This document shows positions 1 through 8,737 of a stretch of 27,407 nucleotides of DNA, piece by piece. Position numbers and translations under genes: made by a program. How positions within the stretch are numbered: position 1 is the first letter of the stretch; each line of letters opens with the position of its first letter. The DNA is from Flavobacterium psychrophilum (lineage in GTDB: Bacteria; Bacteroidota; Bacteroidia; Flavobacteriales; Flavobacteriaceae): positions 1-27,407 of the forward strand of contig CAMBOW010000013.1 in assembly GCA_945869365.1 (NCBI GenBank), in the 5' to 3' direction. Under the pieces are notes generated by a model. The model saw only the letters and a list, made by a program, of their open reading frames with translations, made no database searches and was not told the origin of the DNA.

Positions 1-1343
1 TGTTCGATAAACTGGGCATTTTGCAGGGCCAATTTCAAATAACTTTCGTCTCCCGTGGCACGATAACTCGCTAAAATTCCGCTCAGAAGCAAGCCATTCC
101 AAGAGCACAAACATTTGTCGTCTAGCCCGGGTTTGCTGCGTTGCAATCGATCTTGGTATAGTGTATCTTCCCAGCCTGCTTTTTTAGTCTGCAGTTGCGA
201 TACAGTGAATCCGTTTGCAGCGGCAATATTTTCTAAGGAATTTGTTTGAATAAGCACGTAATTCTCGTGTTCCCAATGCCCGAATTCGTTGAGGTTGAAT
301 ACTTGGCTAAATAGATTAAAATCGGCACCAACGAGTTTTTCTATTTGAATTTTGGTCCACACATAATAGGCACCTTCTTCCATTTCATGCAAAACATTTT
401 GGCTATCGGCATCCCAAGCGCTGTAAAATCCGCCTTCGTCCGAGGTCCATTCAGCAATAATAAATCCCATTGTTTTTTGAATCACCTCCAAGTACAACGG
501 ATCTTTTTGTAGCGAATAGGCTTGGGCATAGAGTTGTAAGAGTTGCCCGTTATCGTAGGCCATTTTTTCAAAGTGTGGAATGTGCCAGCGCTCGTCTACA
601 CTGTAGCGTGAAAATCCACCGCCCAGGGTGTCAAACAATCCGCCATAGGCCATTTTGGTGAGGGTGAGTTGCACAAATTTTATTAATTCCTGGTCCTTAG
701 TGTCTTGGGCATACCGCAGCAAAAAGGCATAATTGTTGGGCATCATGAACTTGGGCGAACGGGCCATGCCACCATATTCGTGGTCGAAACTTTTTTTCCA
801 TTTTTCAACCAACGGAAAAAGGCTTTCTATCGATTGTTCAAGAGGCGTTGAAATCGCAAGTTCGTTCAGTTGTACAATCCCGGTTTGCAAGCGTTGGGCA
901 TAGTCGTGCATTTTGTCGGGCTGTGTGGTATAAATGTCTTGCAGTTGTTGCAAGGAAGCCATCCAATCGGCTTTGCGAAAATAGGTGCCGCCCCAAACCG
1001 GTCTGCCGTCGGGCAGTGCAATAATGTTTAAGGGCCAACCGCCTTGCCCGGTCATGATTTGCACGGCTTTCATGTATATGGCATCCAAATCGGGACGTTC
1101 TTCGCGGTCAATTTTAATGCTTGTAAAATGGTCGTTCATCAATTGGGCCACTTCCTCATCTTCAAAACTCTCGTGCTCCATGACGTGACACCAATGGCAA
1201 GCCGAATAGCCAATGCTTATCAACATAAGTTTTTGGTTGACTTGGGCTTGTGCAACCGTTTCAGGATTCCAGGCCTTCCAATGCACCGGATTATTGGCGT
1301 GTTGCAACAAATACGGGCTTGTTTCTTGGGCCAATTGGTTCAT
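1..1343 (-). CDS. YyaL/DUF255 thioredoxin-domain protein (partial, 3' end beyond window)
   Basis: The reading frame is open from an ATG at 1343 to the left edge, so about 447 N-terminal residues are visible of a family usually near 670-680. Residues 1-160 form the DsbH-like thioredoxin domain: it opens with NQLAQETSPYLLQHANNPV and carries the family hallmark YSACHWCHVM, with the CxxC cysteines at 49 and 52, then GGWPLNI and WGGTYF. After it comes the start of the alpha/alpha-barrel part, with GGLFDTLGGGFSRYSVDE, HIPHFEKMAYDNGQLL and GGFYSAWDADS. No frameshift is seen. The 5' end is 39 nt below the nifU-like stop, so the two are probably cotranscribed. Only one in-frame ATG lies below the upstream stop. 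The biochemical role of the family (also called spermatogenesis-associated 20-like) is not established; a redox role is inferred from CxxC alone. Confidence 0.9.
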   Translation of the reverse strand, partial: MNQLAQETSPYLLQHANNPVHWKAWNPETVAQAQVNQKLMLISIGYSACHWCHVMEHESFEDEEVAQLMNDHFTSIKIDREERPDLDAIYMKAVQIMTGQGGWPLNIIALPDGRPVWGGTYFRKADWMASLQQLQDIYTTQPDKMHDYAQRLQTGIVQLNELAISTPLEQSIESLFPLVEKWKKSFDHEYGGMARSPKFMMPNNYAFLLRYAQDTKDQELIKFVQLTLTKMAYGGLFDTLGGGFSRYSVDERWHIPHFEKMAYDNGQLLQLYAQAYSLQKDPLYLEVIQKTMGFIIAEWTSDEGGFYSAWDADSQNVLHEMEEGAYYVWTKIQIEKLVGADFNLFSQVFNLNEFGHWEHENYVLIQTNSLENIAAANGFTVSQLQTKKAGWEDTLYQDRLQRSKPGLDDKCLCSWNGLLLSGILASYRATGDESYLKLALQNAQFIE

Positions 1344-1381
1344 GACTGGGCTGGAATTAAATTTGGAAATAGGCGAATTTC

Positions 1382-2281
1382 TTAGGCGTTGATGGCTTCA
1401 ACTTTTATGTTTTCGTCTTTGAGCATGTCTTTGAGCATGTTTTCAATTCCGTTTTTCAAGGTAAAAGTAGAGGAGGGGCAACCGCTGCAAGCACCTTGCA
1501 AAATTACTTTGACGCGTTTTTCGGCTTTGTCATACGAATCAAACAATATATTTCCGCCATCGGCAGCAACCGCTGGTTTTACGTATTCTTCTAGGATGTT
1601 GATGATTTGTTGCGAGGTGACGTCCAATTGGTCAAAGTGTTCAATTTTTTGTTTCTCTACTTTGGGTTCCAATTCGAGTTGTGACTCGTCTACAATGGGT
1701 CCGCCATTTTCGATGTATTGTTTAATGAAAGTGCGCAATTCTATGCTAATTTCATTCCAGTCGTAGCTGTCGTATTTGGATACCGAAATGTAATTTTCGT
1801 CGATAAACAATTCTTTGACATAGGGAAAAGTAAACAATTCTTTGGCCAAAGGTGAGGCCTTCGTTTCGTCGATATTTTTGAATTCGAGGGCGGTTTTGGT
1901 GATTAATTTATTCACCACAAATTTCAAGGTAGCTGGGTTGGGCGTGGTTTCGCCATAGACCGTTACCGCCGATTTTTTGGTTGCAAATGCTTCGGCATCC
2001 AAGATCACGCCACCTTGGTTGATGAAGGCTTCTATTTGCGAGGCTACTTCGTCTTGCACATCGGCCCATTCTACAATGCTGTAGCGTTCCAAGGCAATAA
2101 AATTTCCCGAAATATATACGGTTTTTACAAAGGGTAAATAAAATAATTTTTTGGCGAGCGGAGAGTGGCTTGCTTCGTCTATATTTTTGAATTCGAAATT
2201 TTGATTTTGCGAGATAAAATCGGGAAATTCAAACTTTATGATTAAAGGGTTTTGGGTAGGAACTACTTTTAAATGAAGCAT
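1382..2281 (-). CDS. NifU-family Fe-S scaffold/carrier protein with duplicated Nfu N-terminal domain
   Basis: This 299-residue protein has three modules. Two related Nfu N-terminal domains lie at about 1-95 and 115-205; each contains FKNIDE, a SPLAK(K/E)LF stretch and an FI..GG.I end. A NifU C-terminal domain lies at about 225-299 with AVAADGGNI and the cluster-binding CSGCPSS (cysteines 265 and 268). Nfu proteins carry or assemble Fe-S clusters and hand them to target enzymes in the cytoplasm. The two N-terminal domains are clearly homologous by eye, so an internal duplication is likely; this long form is what I recall as usual in Flavobacteriaceae. The gene is divergent from the large secreted repeat protein and probably leads a two-gene unit with the DUF255 gene. 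Confidence 0.93.
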   Translation of the reverse strand: MLHLKVVPTQNPLIIKFEFPDFISQNQNFEFKNIDEASHSPLAKKLFYLPFVKTVYISGNFIALERYSIVEWADVQDEVASQIEAFINQGGVILDAEAFATKKSAVTVYGETTPNPATLKFVVNKLITKTALEFKNIDETKASPLAKELFTFPYVKELFIDENYISVSKYDSYDWNEISIELRTFIKQYIENGGPIVDESQLELEPKVEKQKIEHFDQLDVTSQQIINILEEYVKPAVAADGGNILFDSYDKAEKRVKVILQGACSGCPSSTFTLKNGIENMLKDMLKDENIKVEAINA

Positions 2282-2306
2282 TTTGATGTATTTTTTGCGA
2301 AATTAA

Positions 2307-2314
2307 CAAAGTTA
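2307..2314 (-). promoter_or_regulatory. Candidate -7 box of the nifU-like gene
   Basis: On the minus strand this reads TAACTTTG, an exact match to the Bacteroidota -7 consensus TAnnTTTG. It lies 25 nt above the ATG at 2281. No convincing -33 TTG is seen at the usual distance, so this is a partial match. Confidence 0.4.
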
Positions 2315-2328
2315 TTTTCAGGAATAAT

Positions 2329-2336
2329 TATATTTG
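2329..2336 (+). promoter_or_regulatory. Candidate -7 box of the secreted repeat protein gene
   Basis: TATATTTG matches TAnnTTTG exactly and lies 35 nt above the ATG at 2372. A -33 TTG at 17-23 bp is not evident. With the box at 2307-2314 it would make a compact divergent promoter pair in the 90-nt gap. Confidence 0.4.
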
Positions 2337-2371
2337 AGAAATTATAATTTTATTTAACGTTTGCATAACGC

Positions 2372-5300
2372 ATGAAAAAATATATTTTACTAGGGATACT
2401 CTTTTTTTCGCTCCTTTCTCACGCCCAATTAATAGTCAATAATACTTCCTTTACACCCATTCAATTGGTGCAAAATTCATTAGTTGGTCCTGGAGTTACG
2501 CCCTATAACATTTTGTTTAATGGCGTTCCCGGCACAGTGATTAGAGACCAGATTGCTAAATTTACGACCAATTTTAATCCCACCAATTTAGGGTTATCAA
2601 ATGGATTGTTGCTTTCTACCGGAAATGCACAACTGGCATTGGGTCCCAATAATTTAGGAAGTAAAAGTCAACCTACAGCTACCCCAACCCAAAACGATGT
2701 CGATTTGGCCTTGTTGTGTGGCCAAACGGTGCGAAACGTATCGATCGTTGAGTTTGATTTTGTGGCTACGGGTTCTGAACTCAATTTTGATTATGTTTTT
2801 GCTTCTGAAGAATACCCTGAGTTTGCAAATACTGCCTTTAACGATACGTTCGGATTTTTCTTGCGCGGACCAGGAATTACAGGAATTTATAGTGGAAATG
2901 CCCGAAATATTGCGTTGATCCCTTCTACAATTGTTCCAATCACCATAAATAACGTAAACAACGGAACAGCCAATGCCGGCCCTTGCGAATACTGCACCTA
3001 TTATGTGAATAATGGCACTGGAAACACTCCGGTTGCCAATGCTAGCATACAATATGATGGTTTTACCACTCCGCTTCGGGCCTATGCTCCACTGCAATGT
3101 GGACAAGTGTATCACATTAAATTGGCCGTTGGCAATGTTTCTGATAACGCCTATGATTCGGCAGTTTTCTTAAAAAACTTTACGATTCAGCCTTTGCAAT
3201 TAGTAGTGACTGATTTAACCGGAACACCCTCTTTACCCCTTTGTTTTGGAACAATCAATTCTATCAATTCAGGCTTGCCGGCCACTGGAACGACTAATGT
3301 CTATCAATGGTCATTTGAAGGCGTGCCTCTGCCAGGTGAAACCTCGCCTGTTTTTCCAAGCACACCTGCAACGCCTCCTGTTGCCTTGACACCTGGGACC
3401 TATACCTTAAATGTGTACACACCTACAGGATGTTTGTTGGCTACCGATGATATTTTGATTTCATATCGATTGGAAGCGCCCATACAAGAGCCATTGGATA
3501 TTACATTATGTACTAGCGCCGCTCCACCGTATGCTGTGAATATCGATCAAACCAATTATATTTTGGATGCTTTGGATGCTAGTTTGTATGAGGTGAGTTT
3601 TTACGATTCCAATTTGGCTGATGCCATGTCAGGTGGTGTAGCCGGTTTGATTCCTTTTGCCAATTGGGCAAATTATAACATCACTTCGGTACCTACCACC
3701 ATTTGGGCAACCGTATTAGATTTGGTAACCGATTGTAAAACGGTGAGACCCTTTGAAATTAATGTAACCCCAACTCCTTCGGGCACAATTTCGTTTCCTC
3801 AATTGTCCTATTGCACAGATGTGACCAATACGCCCATCACTACTAATGTTACCCCTGGCGGGATCTACAGTGCTACACCTCCAGGACTCACGATTGATTC
3901 AGTAACCGGAGCCATTAACCCAAGTACGAGTACACCCAACAACTATACCGTTCACTATGATTTAGCGGCTAGCGGAACTTGTCCTGCCTATTCAGCACCA
4001 ACAATCCCGCTTACTGTCGCACTAATTCCGCCTATCCCAACTATAACGGTTGTTCAGCCTACATGTACTGTGACTTCAGGATCTATAACCATAACAGCAC
4101 CGGTTGGAATAGATTTAGCATACAGCATTGATAACGGCCTTACCTATCAGTCAAGTCCAGTTTTTGATCCCGTGCCTTCGGGTTATGCCTATCAAATTTT
4201 GGTGCGCAACACGACATCCAATTGTACTTCAGCACCGCTGACAGGAGTAATGAATCCTGTTTTGGGTGTGCCCTTACCCGCTTCAGCGAGCGTAACGGTG
4301 CAGCCGGATTGCATTACACCAACCGGAACTATAGTGGTTTCCTCTCCTTTAGGCGCCAACGTAGAATACAGCATCAACGGCGGTACTTCGTACCAATCGA
4401 GTGCAACTTTTAACGGATTGACGCCTAATGTTACGTATAACATTACCGTTCGTGATGTGAATACAGCTTGTCTTTCGGCCGCTACGCCCTATACCATTAA
4501 TGCGTTACCCGCTAGCCCTGCTGCTCCGATTGGAAGTATTACACAACCCAATTGTTTGGTGACTACTGCTACAATTATTTTAACTTCGCCCTTAGGTACC
4601 GATTTAGAATACAGCATCGACGGCGGCACAACCTATCTTCCTTGGGTGAACTTTCCTTGGTTGTCGCCCAATGCGAGTTATTCGATTTCAGTACGCAATA
4701 CCACAACTTCTTGCATATCACCTACTACCGTATTTGTTGTTAATGCTATCCCAGCCAATCCATCAGCAGCGGTGGGAACTTTAATTCAGCCCACGTGTTC
4801 AGTTACAACGGGAAGTTATACACTAACCTCACCCATAGGAGCCGATTTGCAATACAGCTTAGATGGTGGAACCACCTACCAAAGCGGATTGAGTTTCCCT
4901 GCATTAACCGCCAATACGATCTATTCGCTCACGTCCTACAATTCGGTAACAGGTTGTACTTCTGCGCCGACAAGCCTAACTATTAATACTGTTTTGGCAG
5001 TTCCTGCTGCAGCTACAGCGAGCACTACGGTTCAGCCTATTTGTACGGTGCCCTCGGGAACGATTGTAGTTACCGCGCCGCTTGGAGCAACGTTAGAATA
5101 CAGCACCAATGGCGGGACAACTTTCCAATCCAGTACAACATTCACGGGGCTTGCGCCCAATGCCAGTTACTCGATTGTGGTGCGCAACACAGTTTCGGGT
5201 TGTACTTCTGTACCGGTTTCGGTTGCTGTTGATCCGCTGCCTGCCGGACCTGTTGCACCTACAGCTAGTGTTACTTTTCAACCGGATTGCATCACGCCCA

Positions 5301-7699
5301 CGGGTACTATCGTAGTTTCATCGCCTTTGGGTACCAACCTAGCCTACAGCATCAACGGCGGTACTTCGTATCAATCGAGTACTACTTTTGCTGGTTTGAC
5401 ACCCAATACGACCTTCAACATTACCGTGCGCGATGTGAATACGGGCTGTCTTTCGGCAGCTACACCATATTCAGTGAATGCCTTGCCTGTGAGTCCTGCT
5501 GCACCGATTGGCGGGATCACCCAACCCAATTGTTTGGTGCCCACGGCTACAATTACGATAACGTCACCTTTAGGGGCTGATTTAGCATACAGCATCGACG
5601 GCGGTACAACCTATCAACCGGGTGCAACTTTTGCTGGCTTGGCTCCCAATGCAACTTATTCTATTTGGGTAAAAAATACAATTACTTCGTGTATTTCAAC
5701 AACCACTGCTTTTGTGGTGAATACTATTACAGCCAATCCATCTGCGCCTACTGGCACTTTGGTTCAGCCCACGTGTTCAGTTATAATTGGAAGTTATACA
5801 CTCATTTCACCCGTTGGAACTGATTTACAATACAGTTTAGACGGCGGAACCACCTACCAAAGTGGATTGAGTTTCCCTACATTAACAGCCAATACAACTT
5901 ATTCGCTCACGGCCTACAATACGCTCACCGGATGTACTTCTGCCGCGACAATACTAACTATTAATCCTATTTTGGCAGTTCCCGCAGCAGCAACGGCCAG
6001 TACTACAATTCAACCCATTTGCACCGTCCCTACGGGAACAATAGTTGTTACCGCGCCGCTTGGAGCAACGTTAGAATATAGCGCCAATGGCGGAACCAGC
6101 TACCAAGCGAGTGCCACATTCACGGGACTTGCGCCCAATGCTAGTTACTCGATTGTGGTGCGCAACACGGTTTCGGGTTGTAGTTCTGTACCGGTTTCAG
6201 TTTCAGTTGACCCCTTGCCAGCCGGACCCCTTGCGCCTACAGCCAGTGTTACGGTTCAGCCGGATTGTTTTATTCCAACCGGAACCATTGTGATTTCTTC
6301 TCCTTTGGGCGCCAATGTAGAATACAGCATCAACGGCGGTATCAGCTACCAATCGAGTGCTACTTTTGCAGGCTTGACACCTAATACTACATATAACCTC
6401 ACGGTTCGGGATATAACAACGCGTTGTATTTCTGCACCTACCGCAGTTTTGGTTAATCCAATTCCAGCCAATCCAGCTTCAGCTTCAGCTGCAATTGTAC
6501 AGCCAACTTGTGTAATTCTTACGGGAACAATTACGATTAACTCCCCTTTAGCAGCCAACTTGGAGTACAGTATTGATGGCGGAACAAACTATCAAGCAGG
6601 TTTAACTTTTGCAGGTCTAGCACCCAATACCAGTTATTCAATTTTAGTTAAAAATACAGCTACTGGATGTGTGTCATTAGCCAGTGTATTTACAATTCTT
6701 CCTGCACCTACAATACCTGCAACGCCTTCGGCAGCATGTAATGTAGCCTGTGTAAATGAATCGTTATATTTAACAACACCAACAGTTCCTGGAGCCACCT
6801 ACAGTTGGTCAGGTCCAAATGGATATACCTCGAGTTTTCAAAATCCAGTTATTTTATCGGCCCAGTTAGACCTAATCGGCACATACCAAGTGGTTGTTGC
6901 CTTGACGCTAGATTGTCCTAGTCTGCCTGCCTCAATTACTATTGCGGTTAATCCAGTACCTACCGTTCAGATACAAGGAGGTGCAATTTGCGTGGATGCT
7001 TCGGGTGCGGTGCTCAATCCGTTGCAATTAAATACGATGTTATCTACAGCTGATTATTCGTTTCAGTGGTTTTCGCTTTCTAATAACACTACTACTTTAC
7101 TACCGGAAACAGCTGCGACATACACGGCAACTACTCCGGACAAATATGGCGTTGAAATTACCGATTTAATTACCGGCTGTAAATCGGGTATTGTCTCAGC
7201 CGAAGTTGTGCTAATGGCCAAACCAGAAACGTTAGTTTTGGAAACATCGACCTACTTTGCAGATGCGCAAGTAATCTATGCCAACGTGCTGCCCGTGGGA
7301 ATTTATGAATACCAATTAGACGGGGGTAATTTTCAATTGTCTAATGTATTTGGCGGAGTTTCCTCAGGCACGCACACGGTTACGGTTCGCGACTTGAATC
7401 AATGTGGTGAGCTGTCAGAATCGGTTGAATTACTTGACTTCCCCCGATTTTTCACGCCCAATGGCGACACCTATAATGACACCTGGAATATTTTCGAGTT
7501 GGGCAATCAAGCTAATGCAAAAATTTATATCTTTGACCGACTCGGAAAATTGTTAAAACAACTGAGTCCAGTTGATCCAGGATGGGATGGAACCTTCAAC
7601 AACAAAGACCTCCCCGCAACTGATTATTGGTTTGTTGTGTATTACAAAGAGAACAACGAGGATAAAACATTTAAGTCCCATTTTGCACTAAAACGTTAA
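2372..7699 (+). CDS. Choice-of-anchor L repeat protein with type B T9SS sorting domain (cell-surface adhesin-like)
   Basis: The 1775-residue product starts with a signal peptide (MKKYILLGILFFSLLSHA, then Q). Residues of about 20-275 match the choice-of-anchor L domain (FDYVFASEEYPEF, FGFFLRGPGI, YDGFTTPL, YDSAVFLKNFTIQ). A less regular Ig-like stretch follows to about 559, then eleven tandem repeats of 81-82 residues (560-1455), each opening with QPxC, with a central S(I/L)(D/N)GGTxYQ and a GC or equivalent cysteine near the end, so two cysteines per unit. Ig/PKD-like sequence leads to the C-terminal type B sorting domain at 1690-1775 (FTPNGDTYNDTW, IYIFDRLGKLL, WDGTFNNKDLPATDYW). The protein is expected to cross the outer membrane by T9SS and stay on the surface or be released. 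An adhesin or matrix role is inference from architecture. The porP/sprF-like gene starts 4 bp later. Confidence 0.93.
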   Translation: MKKYILLGILFFSLLSHAQLIVNNTSFTPIQLVQNSLVGPGVTPYNILFNGVPGTVIRDQIAKFTTNFNPTNLGLSNGLLLSTGNAQLALGPNNLGSKSQPTATPTQNDVDLALLCGQTVRNVSIVEFDFVATGSELNFDYVFASEEYPEFANTAFNDTFGFFLRGPGITGIYSGNARNIALIPSTIVPITINNVNNGTANAGPCEYCTYYVNNGTGNTPVANASIQYDGFTTPLRAYAPLQCGQVYHIKLAVGNVSDNAYDSAVFLKNFTIQPLQLVVTDLTGTPSLPLCFGTINSINSGLPATGTTNVYQWSFEGVPLPGETSPVFPSTPATPPVALTPGTYTLNVYTPTGCLLATDDILISYRLEAPIQEPLDITLCTSAAPPYAVNIDQTNYILDALDASLYEVSFYDSNLADAMSGGVAGLIPFANWANYNITSVPTTIWATVLDLVTDCKTVRPFEINVTPTPSGTISFPQLSYCTDVTNTPITTNVTPGGIYSATPPGLTIDSVTGAINPSTSTPNNYTVHYDLAASGTCPAYSAPTIPLTVALIPPIPTITVVQPTCTVTSGSITITAPVGIDLAYSIDNGLTYQSSPVFDPVPSGYAYQILVRNTTSNCTSAPLTGVMNPVLGVPLPASASVTVQPDCITPTGTIVVSSPLGANVEYSINGGTSYQSSATFNGLTPNVTYNITVRDVNTACLSAATPYTINALPASPAAPIGSITQPNCLVTTATIILTSPLGTDLEYSIDGGTTYLPWVNFPWLSPNASYSISVRNTTTSCISPTTVFVVNAIPANPSAAVGTLIQPTCSVTTGSYTLTSPIGADLQYSLDGGTTYQSGLSFPALTANTIYSLTSYNSVTGCTSAPTSLTINTVLAVPAAATASTTVQPICTVPSGTIVVTAPLGATLEYSTNGGTTFQSSTTFTGLAPNASYSIVVRNTVSGCTSVPVSVAVDPLPAGPVAPTASVTFQPDCITPTGTIVVSSPLGTNLAYSINGGTSYQSSTTFAGLTPNTTFNITVRDVNTGCLSAATPYSVNALPVSPAAPIGGITQPNCLVPTATITITSPLGADLAYSIDGGTTYQPGATFAGLAPNATYSIWVKNTITSCISTTTAFVVNTITANPSAPTGTLVQPTCSVIIGSYTLISPVGTDLQYSLDGGTTYQSGLSFPTLTANTTYSLTAYNTLTGCTSAATILTINPILAVPAAATASTTIQPICTVPTGTIVVTAPLGATLEYSANGGTSYQASATFTGLAPNASYSIVVRNTVSGCSSVPVSVSVDPLPAGPLAPTASVTVQPDCFIPTGTIVISSPLGANVEYSINGGISYQSSATFAGLTPNTTYNLTVRDITTRCISAPTAVLVNPIPANPASASAAIVQPTCVILTGTITINSPLAANLEYSIDGGTNYQAGLTFAGLAPNTSYSILVKNTATGCVSLASVFTILPAPTIPATPSAACNVACVNESLYLTTPTVPGATYSWSGPNGYTSSFQNPVILSAQLDLIGTYQVVVALTLDCPSLPASITIAVNPVPTVQIQGGAICVDASGAVLNPLQLNTMLSTADYSFQWFSLSNNTTTLLPETAATYTATTPDKYGVEITDLITGCKSGIVSAEVVLMAKPETLVLETSTYFADAQVIYANVLPVGIYEYQLDGGNFQLSNVFGGVSSGTHTVTVRDLNQCGELSESVELLDFPRFFTPNGDTYNDTWNIFELGNQANAKIYIFDRLGKLLKQLSPVDPGWDGTFNNKDLPATDYWFVVYYKENNEDKTFKSHFALKR
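4292..5269 (+). repeat. Higher-order repeat, copy 1 (R2-R5, 978 bp)
   Basis: R2-R5 (246+243+243+246 bp) form a four-unit block. R2 matches R6, R3 matches R7, R4 matches R8 and R5 matches R9 better than neighbours match each other. For example TAACGT-side landmarks such as CCGCGCCGCTTGGAGCAACG occur here at 5073 and again exactly 978 bp later. Confidence 0.88.
5270..6247 (+). repeat. Higher-order repeat, copy 2 (R6-R9, 978 bp)
   Basis: This is the second exact-length copy of the four-unit block. R10 (6248-6493) begins a third copy: it resembles R2 and R6 (QPDC, SPLGANVEYSINGG), after which the pattern ends with R11, which does not resemble R3/R7 as closely. Confidence 0.88.
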
Positions 7700-7703
7700 G
7701 TTT

Positions 7704-8699
7704 ATGAAATTCAAAAAAATAGTAGCAGTAGCAGTTGTTCTTGTTGGCCAATTATGCTTTGCGCAAGAAGGTGTTGCGGTATATTCGGATTACTTATCAG
7801 ATAATTATTATTTACTACATCCCTCTATGGCAGGGGCTTCCAATTGTGCTAAGTTAAGAGTTACTGGGCGTCAACAATGGTTTGGAACTGCCAATGCACC
7901 AGCTATGCAAACCTTGAGTTACAACGGTAAAATTGGAGAACAATCGGGTGCTGGAGTTATTGTATACAACGACAGAAACGGATACCATTCGCAAAAAGGA
8001 TTTAAAGTTACCTATGCGCACCACATTATGTTTTCTAGAGACCAAGTTGATTTAAATCAATTGTCGTTTGGTATGAGTGGGGGATTGGTGCAAAGTGTTT
8101 TAGATGAAACCGAATTTCTAGGTCCGTATGATTACGATCCAATTGTTGCGGGAACTATACAAAGAGATTCTTATTTTAATGTGGATGTTGGAATGTCCTA
8201 TAACTATTTAGAATTCTATTTTCACGCCACTGTTAAAAACGCGATAGAAACAAGACGTTCATTATATACTGAAATTGAAAATGACAACATCCGTAAAATC
8301 ATCTTCAATGCAGGGTATACCTTTGGACAAGAAGACGGCCTTTTATGGGAGCCTTCGGCAATGATACAGCTGGTAGAACAAACCAAAGAAAAATCCTTAG
8401 ACGTGAACCTAAAAATGTACAAGTCCATGGAATTTGGTAAAATTTGGGGAGGTTTGTCGTACCGTCAAAGTTTAGACGGTGCCGAATATGTAGACAATGG
8501 CAGTGTTAAAGCGCAAAAATTGCAAATGGTAACTCCAATAGTCGGTGTGAATTTTCAAGATTATATGTTGTCGTATACGTATTCTCGTTTAATGGGAGCG
8601 GTTAATTTTGACAACGCTGGTTTTCACCAAATTACTTTAGGTATGAATTTATTTTGCAAGCCAGAACGTTACCAATGTAACTGTCCAGCTATCAATTAA
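7704..8699 (+). CDS. PorP/SprF family type IX secretion outer-membrane protein
   Basis: The 331-residue product has a signal peptide (MKFKKIVAVAVVLVGQLCFA) and the typical PorP/SprF opening: YSDYLSDNYYLLHPSMAGA, then R.TGRQQWFG...P.....YNG. The rest alternates like an outer-membrane beta barrel (GYTFGQEDGLLWEPSAMIQ, GGLSYRQS, YMLSYTYSRLMG, HQITLGMNLF). It starts 4 bp after the large repeat protein and is surely cotranscribed. SprF-type proteins are known to be needed for secretion of partner cargo with type B C-terminal domains (SprB/SprF in F. johnsoniae), so this is inferred to be the dedicated partner of the upstream protein. The tail has three cysteines (CKPERYQCNC), possibly surface or periplasmic. 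Confidence 0.93.
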   Translation: MKFKKIVAVAVVLVGQLCFAQEGVAVYSDYLSDNYYLLHPSMAGASNCAKLRVTGRQQWFGTANAPAMQTLSYNGKIGEQSGAGVIVYNDRNGYHSQKGFKVTYAHHIMFSRDQVDLNQLSFGMSGGLVQSVLDETEFLGPYDYDPIVAGTIQRDSYFNVDVGMSYNYLEFYFHATVKNAIETRRSLYTEIENDNIRKIIFNAGYTFGQEDGLLWEPSAMIQLVEQTKEKSLDVNLKMYKSMEFGKIWGGLSYRQSLDGAEYVDNGSVKAQKLQMVTPIVGVNFQDYMLSYTYSRLMGAVNFDNAGFHQITLGMNLFCKPERYQCNCPAIN

Positions 8700-8709
8700 T
8701 ATAAATATG

Positions 8710-8734
8710 GTCCCGATTTATTCGAGACTTTTTT
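8710..8734 (+). terminator. Rho-independent terminator after the porP/sprF-like gene
   Basis: GTCCCGA at 8710-8716 pairs with TCGAGAC at 8722-8728 with one C-A mismatch, around a 5-nt loop, and is followed by six T (8729-8734). It lies 10 nt below the stop codon. Confidence 0.6.
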
Positions 8735-8737
8735 GGT

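Larger units (their letters stand above)
4049..6736 (+). repeat. Eleven tandem ~243-246-bp coding repeats
   Basis: Repeats 1-11 encode units of 81-82 residues starting with (V/I/L/T)..QPxC. Boundaries by translation: R1 4049, R2 4292, R3 4538, R4 4781, R5 5024, R6 5270, R10 6248, R11 6494. Within each unit the order is QPxC, T(G/A)(T/S), SP(L/V/I)G, (E/A/Q)YS, GGT.YQ, (G/T)L.(P/A)N..Y, C.S, then a Pro/Ala-rich linker. Repeats have no stop codons or frameshifts. Confidence 0.9.

Noticed and set aside
1..1343. Possible broken gene, because no complete frame is found here
   Set aside because: The minus-strand frame is open without interruption from 1343 to the left edge and matches the DUF255 family throughout; it is merely cut by the window.
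4049..6736. CRISPR-like or non-coding satellite array
   Set aside because: Units of 243-246 bp are all in frame, encode a conserved 81-82-residue domain and lack spacers.
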